Position numbers and translations under genes: made by a program. The notes beneath the pieces are model-generated. The model made no database searches, was not told where the DNA came from, and worked only from the letters and a program-made list of their open reading frames with translations. A stretch of 64,000 bases of DNA, taken from NCBI GenBank assembly GCA_018830285.1, contig JAHJSB010000038.1, positions 1 to 64,000 on the forward strand, given 5' to 3'. The DNA is from Alphaproteobacteria bacterium (GTDB taxonomy: Bacteria > Pseudomonadota > Alphaproteobacteria > Caulobacterales > Hyphomonadaceae). Shown piece after piece: positions 57,228 to 64,000 of the stretch (positions within the stretch are counted from its first letter, which is position 1; the number at the start of each line of letters is the position of its first letter).

Positions 57228-57725
57228 ATGCTGGTGCGCCAATATCCCACACCTTGGATGAGCGCCGTTCTGGTTGTGGCCAGCGCGGCAATCGTCAGCG
57301 TTCTGGGATATCTCGTCGCGAATGGCGCGCCGCCTACCTGGTATGCCGGACTGGCGAAGCCACCGCTGGCGCCGCCGGGCCTTGCCATCGTCCTGGCGTG
57401 GCCTGTTGCGATGATTGCGGTTGTGGCCGGAGCGCTCCTGGTCGTGAAGGCGGCGGGAAGCTTCCGGGACGCCAGCAGCGCCCTCGGCCTCTACTTCTTG
57501 CTTCTGGCCGGCGGCATGATCTGGAATCTCGCCTTTTTCGGGCTTGGAGACACCGGCCTCGCCTTCGGCATAATGACCATCCTGCTGCTTCTCGATTTCG
57601 CCCTGCTACGCGAATTCGACCGCCATTCACGCATCGCCGCGTTAATCCAGCTGCCTTATCTCGGCTGGTTGCTGTTTGCCGCTTACCTCACCGCGACGGT
57701 CTGGGGCCTCAATCGGGCGATTTGA
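57228..57725 (+). CDS. tspO: TspO/MBR-family tryptophan-rich membrane protein
   Basis: A five-helix membrane protein that binds porphyrins. The 165-residue protein has WYAGLAKPPLAPPG in the first loop, GMIWNLAFFGLGDTGLAF in helices 3-4 and LPYLGWLLFAAYLTATVWGLN in helix 5. In Rhodobacter TspO controls pigment gene expression through tetrapyrrole traffic; next to hemF a porphyrin role is likely. Its 3' end overlaps the convergent cca gene by 17 bp. Confidence 0.92.
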   Translation: MLVRQYPTPWMSAVLVVASAAIVSVLGYLVANGAPPTWYAGLAKPPLAPPGLAIVLAWPVAMIAVVAGALLVVKAAGSFRDASSALGLYFLLLAGGMIWNLAFFGLGDTGLAFGIMTILLLLDFALLREFDRHSRIAALIQLPYLGWLLFAAYLTATVWGLNRAI

Positions 57726-58932
57726 GTCGGGCGAGAAGCGCGGCGCGGTCCAGTTTGAAATCGCTGTCGATCCAGGCCGATTCGGCAGAGCGCAAGGCCG
57801 CGCCAACCTGAGGGCCTGACAGGCCAAGCGCCAGCGCGTCGTCGCCGCCGACCGGCAGGGCGGGCCGGGGCCACGTCGCGATCTCTGACAGCCGCACCCT
57901 GAGATCTGCAACCTGTTCCGACTGGGCCGCTTCCAGCACGGCCCGATCCTGAACGGCTTCTGCCCCGTAAGCATAAATCGCCGCATGCAGGTCGCGTAGC
58001 GCGAGGCCCTGGACATGGTCCATTCCGGCGCTCGCCCAGGCCAACAAGCGGCGGTGTTCGTCATTCGACATCCTGAGGCGTCCGGCCACCGCATCCATTT
58101 CGCGGCCGCGCCGCGGCAGCATGGCCATGACACGCTGCATCGGATCGGCATGCAGGCCTGCCTGCTTTTCCGCCTCGCACAGGGCCACGACGCCATCGGC
58201 ATGCGCGCCGGGCAGGATTTCTTCCAGAACACCGCTTTCTTCCATCGCCAGCATGGCAATTGACGGGTCGGGCGCACCGAGCAGCTTTTTCAGTTCCTTC
58301 CAGATCCGCTCGGCTGCGATCTTCTGGAGGCCCGGCTTCTGGCGCGCGCAGGCTTCGAGCCCCGCCCCGTCAATCGCTTCGCCATACCAGGCGTTGAAGC
58401 GGAAGAAGCGCAGGATGCGCAAATAATCCTCGCGCAGACGCTCATCCCCATCGCCGATGAAGATGACACGGCCCGACCTGGCGTCCGACAGGCCGCCGGC
58501 AATGGGTTCGAACACATGGCCCTCGCGATCGGCATAGAGGGCGTTGAGGCGGAAATCCCGGCGCGCGGCGTCCTCGGCCCAGTCCTCGGTAAAGGCCACG
58601 ACGGCGCGGCGCCCGTCAGTCTCGACGTCGCGGCGCAGGGTCGTGATCTCGAAGGGCCGGCTGTCGAAGATCGCGGTGATCGTGCCGTGCTCAATGCCTG
58701 TCGGCAGGGCGCGAATGCCAGCGGCCTCGAGCGCGGCGATGACCGCCGACGGCTCCAGCTGGCTGGCAATATCGATATCATCATCGACGTGCGTGGTGCC
58801 ACGGAAGACATTGCGGACGCAGCCACCGACGAATCGCGAGCCGCCCGGGCGGGCCGCCTCGAGCGCCGCCATGACGGCCTGCGTCCCGCGCTGCGTCAGC
58901 CAGGGCGGTGCAATCTGCTCAGTCGGGATCAT
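57709..58932 (-). CDS. cca: CCA tRNA nucleotidyltransferase / poly(A) polymerase family
   Basis: It adds or repairs the CCA end of tRNAs. The 407-residue class II protein has the head motif FVGGCVRNVFRG with the catalytic acids in HVDDDIDIAS, RRDFRLNALY and LREDYLRILRFFRFNAWYG, then a neck/body helical region. The usual GG.VRD motif reads VRN here. ATG at 58932 is preferred since the upstream in-frame region overlaps another gene. The start lies 14 bp inside the DUF6111 gene; the NUDIX and DUF1285 genes are upstream on the same strand. Confidence 0.92.
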   Translation of the reverse strand: MIPTEQIAPPWLTQRGTQAVMAALEAARPGGSRFVGGCVRNVFRGTTHVDDDIDIASQLEPSAVIAALEAAGIRALPTGIEHGTITAIFDSRPFEITTLRRDVETDGRRAVVAFTEDWAEDAARRDFRLNALYADREGHVFEPIAGGLSDARSGRVIFIGDGDERLREDYLRILRFFRFNAWYGEAIDGAGLEACARQKPGLQKIAAERIWKELKKLLGAPDPSIAMLAMEESGVLEEILPGAHADGVVALCEAEKQAGLHADPMQRVMAMLPRRGREMDAVAGRLRMSNDEHRRLLAWASAGMDHVQGLALRDLHAAIYAYGAEAVQDRAVLEAAQSEQVADLRVRLSEIATWPRPALPVGGDDALALGLSGPQVGAALRSAESAWIDSDFKLDRAALLARLKSPD

Positions 58933-59335
58933 CGGCGCTGTCTGTCGCCTCGGTTTCCGGGAAGCGGGCCTGAATATCGGACGCGTCACGCGTGTCAGCG
59001 GGGCTGACGGCCCCTTGCGGCACGATGCCGGGGGATTTTTTCAGGGGTACGCCGACATCGCGCATGTTCTGTTCGCACGGATAGTCGCGCGCCGGAATGA
59101 TCACGCCATTCTCGAACCGGGCCGGTTCATGACAGATATCGCGTTCCTTCTTTTCCATCGCAATCAGGACGAACCAGGCGATCGTGGCGAGCGCGAGCCC
59201 CGCCAGGAACAGCATCTGGACCGGCCACTTGCGCTTGCCTTCCTGCTCCACGCTGGCGGTCGCCAGCAGGTAGAGTCCGAACAGGATGAACGGGATAGAG
59301 AAAATAAAGGCCTCAAAGACCAGCCTGCCTGCCAA
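58919..59335 (-). CDS. DUF6111 membrane protein
   Basis: A 138-residue protein with two N-terminal transmembrane helices (about residues 5-25 and 38-60) and a polar C-terminal part beginning MEKKERDICHEPARFENG, with a Pro-rich tail. This corresponds to the small DUF6111 family seen beside cca and NUDIX genes in alphaproteobacteria. Function unknown. Its stop overlaps the cca start by 14 bp, pointing to coupled translation. Confidence 0.8.
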   Translation of the reverse strand: MAGRLVFEAFIFSIPFILFGLYLLATASVEQEGKRKWPVQMLFLAGLALATIAWFVLIAMEKKERDICHEPARFENGVIIPARDYPCEQNMRDVGVPLKKSPGIVPQGAVSPADTRDASDIQARFPETEATDSADDPD

Positions 59336-59413
59336 AATGTCCCTCCAATTCAGGTTACGTCATAGATAAGCCGCACCAGCCCCAATCCAAACCCCTAATC
59401 GCCGCCCGCAGGC

Positions 59414-60034
59414 TCAGCCGTCATAAAGTGTCTGGTACAGACGCCGGATAATGCCTGCTGTCACGCCCCATATACGATAGCCATTGTGAGGCATCTCGTA
59501 ATACTGGCGTTCCTTGCCCTTGTAGACGGCGCGCCCCGTCTGGTGATTGGCGCTCTTCATCAGGAAATCGAGCGGCGTCTCGAAAACATCGGCGACTTCG
59601 GTCGGGTCCGGCACGGCGACAAAGTCCGCCGGCAGCACGCCCAGGACAGGTGTGATGCGAAAGCGCGTGCCCGTGACATAGGGCGGACCCTTGCCGATGA
59701 CATCGACATCGCCCGGAACCACGCCGACTTCTTCCTCGGCTTCGCGCAGGGCGGCAGCCACCTCATCGACATCGATCGGATCAACCTTGCCGCCCGGGAA
59801 CGCAACCTGCCCGGCATGAGTGGACATCGTGGTGGGGCGGACTGTCAGCAGGGTCGTCGCACCGGTCTTGCGCGGGATGATCCCGATGAGCACCGCAGCG
59901 GGCCGGATGATGGCGACTTCTTCCGGCGTCAGGAAATCCATGTCGCCGCCTTCCTTCAGGCTCATCGCGCCGACCGGCGGGTCCAGCCGCGCAGCCGCTC
60001 TTGTCAGGAAGTCGTCGAGATTTGTGTAGCCCAT
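59414..60034 (-). CDS. NUDIX hydrolase, CoA pyrophosphatase type
   Basis: A 206-residue NUDIX protein that most likely splits CoA or related nucleotides into 3',5'-ADP and phosphopantetheine. After RPAAVLIGIIPR and HAGQVAFPGGKVDP comes the NUDIX box with AAALREAEEEVGV, with the longer spacing normal in this subfamily, followed by a C-terminal strand-helix unit with NGYRIWGVTAGIIRRL. The ATG at 60034 is 5 bp after the DUF1285 stop; the longer frame would overlap that gene. Confidence 0.88.
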   Translation of the reverse strand: MGYTNLDDFLTRAAARLDPPVGAMSLKEGGDMDFLTPEEVAIIRPAAVLIGIIPRKTGATTLLTVRPTTMSTHAGQVAFPGGKVDPIDVDEVAAALREAEEEVGVVPGDVDVIGKGPPYVTGTRFRITPVLGVLPADFVAVPDPTEVADVFETPLDFLMKSANHQTGRAVYKGKERQYYEMPHNGYRIWGVTAGIIRRLYQTLYDG

Positions 60035-60039
60035 CTGGA

Positions 60040-60627
60040 TCAGGCTGCCGGGCCAATGGTAAAGAATTGGCCTTGGCTCCACACACCGAGAGTCGGCGAG
60101 CCATCCGGATTGGGCACGGCCATGTTGGCAAGCTCATAGAAGACGGGCCGCGCCAGCCTGGCCTCAAGCCGGCCCCGCACCAGGACATAAGGTGACGGCT
60201 CACCGGTTTCCGCATCAGTCTCGACGCGGATCGGCAGGTCTGGTCCTGCCACCGCCACGTCGCCGACATTCGTGAGGAAAGCCAGTGCCTGCTCCGGCCC
60301 CGGCTCCCCCGCCCGGTCGACACGCACGGCAATGAAAGGCGCGTCCTCGACGCGCACCACGACCTTTTCATACGGCGTGACAAGATAGGTTTCACCGTCT
60401 TCGTCCTTGCGCAGGATGCGCGAGAACATCTTCACCATGCGCTCGCGGCCCATGCGTCCGCCTTCATGCCACCAGCTGCCATCGGCATGGATCGCCATGT
60501 CGATATCGCCGCAATGGTCAGGATTCCACGATTCCACAGGCGGCAGTTTAGCCGACAGCTTGCCATCCGGCATTATAGCCTTAAGCGTCTCCTCGAGGCT
60601 CAATGTGTTGCCGGGACTGGATTTCAC
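60040..60627 (-). CDS. DUF1285 protein
   Basis: A 195-residue member of DUF1285, function unknown. The family core is visible as CGDIDMAIHADGSWWHEGG, KMFSRILRKDEDG, YLVTPYEKVVVRVEDAPFIA and VRGRLEARLARPVFYELANM. The start is GTG with GGAG 6 bases upstream. It opens the DUF1285-NUDIX-DUF6111-cca unit and diverges from moxR with a 74-bp spacer. This pairing with NUDIX and cca genes is common in alphaproteobacteria and hints at an RNA or nucleotide role. Confidence 0.88.
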   Translation of the reverse strand: MKSSPGNTLSLEETLKAIMPDGKLSAKLPPVESWNPDHCGDIDMAIHADGSWWHEGGRMGRERMVKMFSRILRKDEDGETYLVTPYEKVVVRVEDAPFIAVRVDRAGEPGPEQALAFLTNVGDVAVAGPDLPIRVETDAETGEPSPYVLVRGRLEARLARPVFYELANMAVPNPDGSPTLGVWSQGQFFTIGPAA

Positions 60628-60701
60628 GTCTTACTCCGCCATGATGAGGCCTTAGACATAGGTTTGTTTGCCAGACACGTGAAGCCGGAGGCGCCCTTTA
60701 T

Positions 60702-61700
60702 ATGGCCGATACTGCAGTAGATACGAATGACATCGTTGCCGAGGCCGAGGCAGCCACCGAAACCCTGCACCAGGTCAAGGCGGAAATCGGCAAGGCCGTC
60801 TTCGGTCAGGAACGGGTCGTCGAACTGGCACTGGCGGCTGTCCTCGCAGGCGGTCATGCGCTGCTGATCGGCGCGCCGGGCCTTGCCAAGACGCGCCTCG
60901 TCGAGGCCATGGGCACGGCGCTCGGCCTCGCCAACCAGCGCATCCAGTTCACGCCGGACCTGATGCCGTCCGATATTATCGGTTCCGAAGTGCTGGACGA
61001 AAGCGCGGGTGGCCAGCGCACGTTCCGTTTCCTCAAGGGCCCGATCTTCACCCAGCTGCTGATGGCGGATGAGATCAACCGCGCCAGCCCCCGCACCCAG
61101 TCCGCCCTCCTCCAGGCCATGCAGGAACGCCACGTCACCGTCGCGGGCGTGCGCCACGACCTGCCGGCGCCCTTCCATGTGCTGGCGACGCAGAACCCGA
61201 TCGAGCAGGAAGGCACCTATCCTCTGCCTGAGGCCCAGCTCGACCGATTCCTGCTCAAGATCGATGTCGCCTATCCGGATCTCGACACCGAACGCCGTAT
61301 CCTGATCGAGACGACCGGCGGCGCCGACCAGGCCGTCCGCCCGGCGCTGGATGCCGAGCAGCTGATGTCGATCCAGGCGCTGGTCCGCCGCATGCCGGTG
61401 GGCGAGAAAATCGTCGCCGCGATCCTGAACCTGATCCGCGAGGCCCGGCCCGAGCAGACCTCTGACGCGCGCGTGCAGAGGCTCGTCGACTGGGGCCCGA
61501 GCCCCCGTGCCGGTCAGGCCCTGATGCTGGCCGCCCGCTCCCGCGCGCTTCTTCGTGGACGCCTCGCCCCATCCATCGAAGACGTTGAAGCCCTCGCAGA
61601 ACCGGCCCTCGGCCACCGCATGGCCATGCGCTATGACCCGACCGGCGAAGCGCCAAGCCTCACCGACCTGATCAACGACCTCGCGCGGAAGGTGGCGTGA
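60702..61700 (+). CDS. MoxR-family AAA+ ATPase
   Basis: A 332-residue AAA+ chaperone. The Walker A motif is LLIGAPGLAKTRLVEAM, Walker B LLMADEINRASPRTQSALLQAM, with the arginine-finger region PEAQLDRFLLKIDVAYPD. MoxR proteins act with DUF58 and vWA proteins on protein maturation or envelope stress. GGAGG lies about 12 bases before ATG. It leads the moxR-DUF58-BatA-like operon running off the window. Confidence 0.93.
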   Translation: MADTAVDTNDIVAEAEAATETLHQVKAEIGKAVFGQERVVELALAAVLAGGHALLIGAPGLAKTRLVEAMGTALGLANQRIQFTPDLMPSDIIGSEVLDESAGGQRTFRFLKGPIFTQLLMADEINRASPRTQSALLQAMQERHVTVAGVRHDLPAPFHVLATQNPIEQEGTYPLPEAQLDRFLLKIDVAYPDLDTERRILIETTGGADQAVRPALDAEQLMSIQALVRRMPVGEKIVAAILNLIREARPEQTSDARVQRLVDWGPSPRAGQALMLAARSRALLRGRLAPSIEDVEALAEPALGHRMAMRYDPTGEAPSLTDLINDLARKVA

Positions 61701-61710
61701 ATTTCCCGGA

Positions 61711-62577
61711 ATGAATGCCTCCTCCGACCTTCGTGCTGAAGCCGAGGCGCTGGCCCGCCAGCTGCCGAACCTGAACTTCAAGGCCGAGGCCTCCGAAGCT
61801 GCCCATATCGGCAGCGCCGGGCGACGCCGCGCGGGCACGGGCGAACAGTTCTGGCAATATCGCCGCTATGCGCAGGAAGACGCCGCCGACCGCGTCGACT
61901 GGCGCCGCTCGGCCAAGGGCCATGAGTTGTTCGTGCGCGAGACGGAACTCGAAACCGCCCGCACAGTGCTGTTCTGGTGCGACCCGCACGCCGGGTTCAA
62001 CTGGAAGGGCGAGGGCGATATCCGGACCAAGGCCGATGAAGCCCGCCTGCTGATGCTGACCCTCGGCATAATGATGTCGAAAGATGGCGAGCGTATCGGC
62101 GCGCTCGGCGCAGGCCGCAGCCCGAGCTTCGGCAGGCGCGCCGTCGATCGCCTTGCCGAGGACATTTCCAATGGCGCAGGCCGCCCCTTCCCGCCGCCGC
62201 CGCGCAAATCCGCCACGCTGGTGATCGCGTCCGACTTCTATGATCCGATCCCGGAATGGCAGGCGCGGTTGAAGCCGCTCGCCGCGAGGTGCCCCGAAGG
62301 CGTGCTGCTGGCGGTCGCCGCCCCGATTGAACTGGACTTCCCGTTCCAGGGCCGCGTGAAACTGCACCGGCCCGGTGACCTGGGCGAGCGCATCCTCGGG
62401 CGCGCCGAGACCCTGCGCGAGGACTACCAGCGCAAGTTTGCGGAGCAGCGGGAAGCCCTGCTTGCCCTCGCCACCCAGATCGGCTGGCGCTTTGTTTCGC
62501 ACACGACCGGCACGCCCAGCCTGCATGGTGCCGCCCGGCTGAAGCTGGCCGTCGAGAGTTTCGGGGCGCGCGGATGA
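61711..62577 (+). CDS. DUF58 domain protein
   Basis: A 288-residue DUF58 protein, the usual partner of MoxR. The DUF58 core is clear at RRAGTGEQFWQYRRYAQEDA and VDWRRSAKGHELFVRETELE (about residues 30-85), followed by a degenerate vWA-like fold (VLFWCDPHAG, SATLVIASDFYDPIPEW). It lies 10 bp after moxR and overlaps the next gene by 4 bp (ATGA), so the three are coupled. Confidence 0.92.
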   Translation: MNASSDLRAEAEALARQLPNLNFKAEASEAAHIGSAGRRRAGTGEQFWQYRRYAQEDAADRVDWRRSAKGHELFVRETELETARTVLFWCDPHAGFNWKGEGDIRTKADEARLLMLTLGIMMSKDGERIGALGAGRSPSFGRRAVDRLAEDISNGAGRPFPPPPRKSATLVIASDFYDPIPEWQARLKPLAARCPEGVLLAVAAPIELDFPFQGRVKLHRPGDLGERILGRAETLREDYQRKFAEQREALLALATQIGWRFVSHTTGTPSLHGAARLKLAVESFGARG

Positions 62578-64000
62578 CCGTGCTCGGGCCGTTCCTGTTT
62601 GGCGCCCCGCTGGCGCTGTTTGCGCTGCTGTCCTTGCCGGTCATCTGGTGGGTGCTGCGGGCGACGCCGCCTGCGCCGAAGGATGTGGAACTTCCCTCGC
62701 TGCGCCTGCTTGAGGGCGTCGAGCCGAAAGAGGAAACGCCGGCCCGCACGCCCTGGTGGGTCTGGCTGATCCGTACGCTGGCAGCGGCGGCCGCGATCAT
62801 CGGCCTGTCGCAACCCGTCTACGCGCCGGGCGCGCGCAATGAAGCGCCCGATGCCGGCGGCGCACTTCTGGTGGTGCTCGACAATGGCTGGCCCTCGGCT
62901 CCACGCTGGAGCGAACTGATTGATGCGGCCACCGCAACGCTCGACACGGGCGGGCGGGACGCCGCAACACACCTGTTGCTGACCGCACCGCAAACACTGA
63001 ACACAGACCCGGCCATGCGCCTCTCGCGCGCCGACATGGCCAAGCGCCTGTCATCCCTACGGCCCCAATCCTGGAGTACGGACCGGACCGAGGCGCTGGA
63101 GCGGCTGAAAGCGTCCGGCCTGAACCCCGCGCGCATTTTCTGGGCCAGCGACGGCATAGAGGAGGAAAGCGGCCGCGCCTTTGCCGCCGCACTCTCGGCC
63201 ATTGCGCCGCTGTCTGTCTATGCTGCCCCACCTGCCGGACCGGCTGCGATCACCGGCATCGCGTCGCAAACCGATTCCGTCTCCGTCACGCTGCGCCGGG
63301 TGCAATCGCGCGGTGAAGAGCGCAGCTTCGTGTCTGCCCTCACGCTCGACGGCTCGGCGCTCGCCACCGCCGAAGCGGTTTTCGATGACGGTGAACGCGA
63401 AGCCGTGGCAAGCTTTACCATTCCAGCCGCAGCGTTGTCGCGGATCGCGCGGTTCACAGCGACCGGGCGACAAGGTGCCGGGACGGTCTGGCTCTGGGAT
63501 TCGTCAAACCGCTCACGGCGTGTCGGCCTTGTCGATGCCGGGTCCGTCGCCCAGCCGCTGCTCTCGGACATGCATTATGTCCGCAAGGCGCTCGAGCCTT
63601 TCGCCTCGATCACCGAAGGCGATATTGAATCGCTGGTCTCGACCTCGCCGGACGCGATCATCCTGACGGACATCGGCCAGATCCTGCCGGAAGATGCCAA
63701 ACGCCTGACCGAATGGGTCGAAGAGGGCGGGGCTCTGATCCGCTTTGCCGGACCACACCTGGCCGCCCAGGGCGATGACCTCCTGCCGGTGGCACTGCGA
63801 CGGTCGTCCCGCGCCCTTGGCGGCGCACTTGCCTGGGACGAACCGCAGGCGATGGCGCCCTTCCCGTCGAACTCGCCCTTTGACGGCCTCTCCATTCCGC
63901 CGGATGTGCGCATCAAGCAGCAGGTGCTGGCCAAACCGGCACCAGACCTCGCCCGCAAGACCTGGGCGCGGCTCGCCGATGGCAGCCCGCTGGTGACAGC
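62574..64000 (+). CDS. BatA-type membrane protein with degenerate vWA region (partial)
   Basis: The gene starts at ATG 62574 inside the DUF58 stop and is open to the window end (475 codons seen). An N-terminal membrane helix FLFGAPLALFALLSLPVIWW and a second one (about residues 63-80) frame the conserved RLLEGVEPKEETPARTPWW, as in BatA N-terminal double-membrane proteins. Next comes a vWA-like region where the MIDAS motif reads LDNGWPSAP instead of DxSxS, so metal binding may be lost, then a glutamine-amidotransferase-like segment (ILTDIGQILP, LIRFAGPHLAAQG). Relatives of this type often end in a DUF4159 domain, which would lie beyond the window. Confidence 0.85.
   Translation, partial: MTVLGPFLFGAPLALFALLSLPVIWWVLRATPPAPKDVELPSLRLLEGVEPKEETPARTPWWVWLIRTLAAAAAIIGLSQPVYAPGARNEAPDAGGALLVVLDNGWPSAPRWSELIDAATATLDTGGRDAATHLLLTAPQTLNTDPAMRLSRADMAKRLSSLRPQSWSTDRTEALERLKASGLNPARIFWASDGIEEESGRAFAAALSAIAPLSVYAAPPAGPAAITGIASQTDSVSVTLRRVQSRGEERSFVSALTLDGSALATAEAVFDDGEREAVASFTIPAAALSRIARFTATGRQGAGTVWLWDSSNRSRRVGLVDAGSVAQPLLSDMHYVRKALEPFASITEGDIESLVSTSPDAIILTDIGQILPEDAKRLTEWVEEGGALIRFAGPHLAAQGDDLLPVALRRSSRALGGALAWDEPQAMAPFPSNSPFDGLSIPPDVRIKQQVLAKPAPDLARKTWARLADGSPLVT

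Overview
The window is GC-rich, densely packed chromosomal DNA from an alphaproteobacterium. The best guess is a marine Hyphomonadaceae or Maricaulaceae-type member of the Caulobacterales/Rhodobacterales neighbourhood. This rests on the alphaproteobacterial division cluster (murB, ddl, ftsQ, ftsA, ftsZ, lpxC, bamD with recN and ligA alongside), a petABC bc1 operon, an Oar-like TonB receptor, a possible CtrA box before ftsZ and two PhaR-type boxes. There are no insertion sequences, phage genes, CRISPR arrays, tRNAs or rRNAs that I can support, so nearly everything is housekeeping or cell-envelope core.

Layout. 1-4.4 kb: putrescine synthesis (ornithine decarboxylase, agmatine deiminase, N-carbamoylputrescine amidase), glutamate racemase and a small phasin-like protein. 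4.4-10.3 kb: a large Oar-like TonB-dependent receptor, a GT39 membrane glycosyltransferase and exported MsrA. 10.4-17.5 kb: penicillin-binding protein 1C with its partner bacterial alpha-2-macroglobulin. 17.6-21.8 kb: a DUF454 protein, an SDR, a PfpI/DJ-1 gene interrupted by an in-frame amber codon, a HI0933-type flavoprotein and a VTT membrane protein. 21.8-23.4 kb: leuA behind a leucine-rich leader peptide with attenuator-like pairing. 23.5-26.9 kb: ExoD, a membrane OmpA protein, and a membrane-anchored protein with about nine 24-residue repeats and a helix-hairpin-helix end.

26.9-40.6 kb: the division/envelope cluster, murB | inverted TonB receptor | ddl-ftsQ-ftsA-ftsZ-lpxC-bamD, followed by ligA and recN on the opposite strand. 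40.7-48 kb: aminopeptidase P, a tiny ORF behind tandem PhaR-like boxes, prmA, a periplasmic cyclophilin, an ammonium transporter, pgeF and prs. 48-51.5 kb: small membrane and envelope proteins, a DjlA-like J-protein and a NaChBac-type channel with a TMDGW filter. 51.5-56 kb: petA-petB-petC-GNAT-mtnP. 56-60.7 kb: hemF, tspO, cca, DUF6111, NUDIX and DUF1285. 60.7-64 kb: moxR, DUF58 and a BatA-type gene cut by the window end.

Together the genes mainly serve peptidoglycan precursor synthesis (murI, murB, ddl), septation, outer-membrane assembly and lipid A (bamD, lpxC), envelope defence (PBP1C/A2M), polyamines, respiration and haem. No complete unknown system stands out. The items most worth checking are the leuA leader, the amber-interrupted PfpI gene, the 24-residue-repeat/HHH protein, the TMDGW channel, the enlarged periplasmic loops of cytochromes b and c1, and the two PhaR-like boxes.
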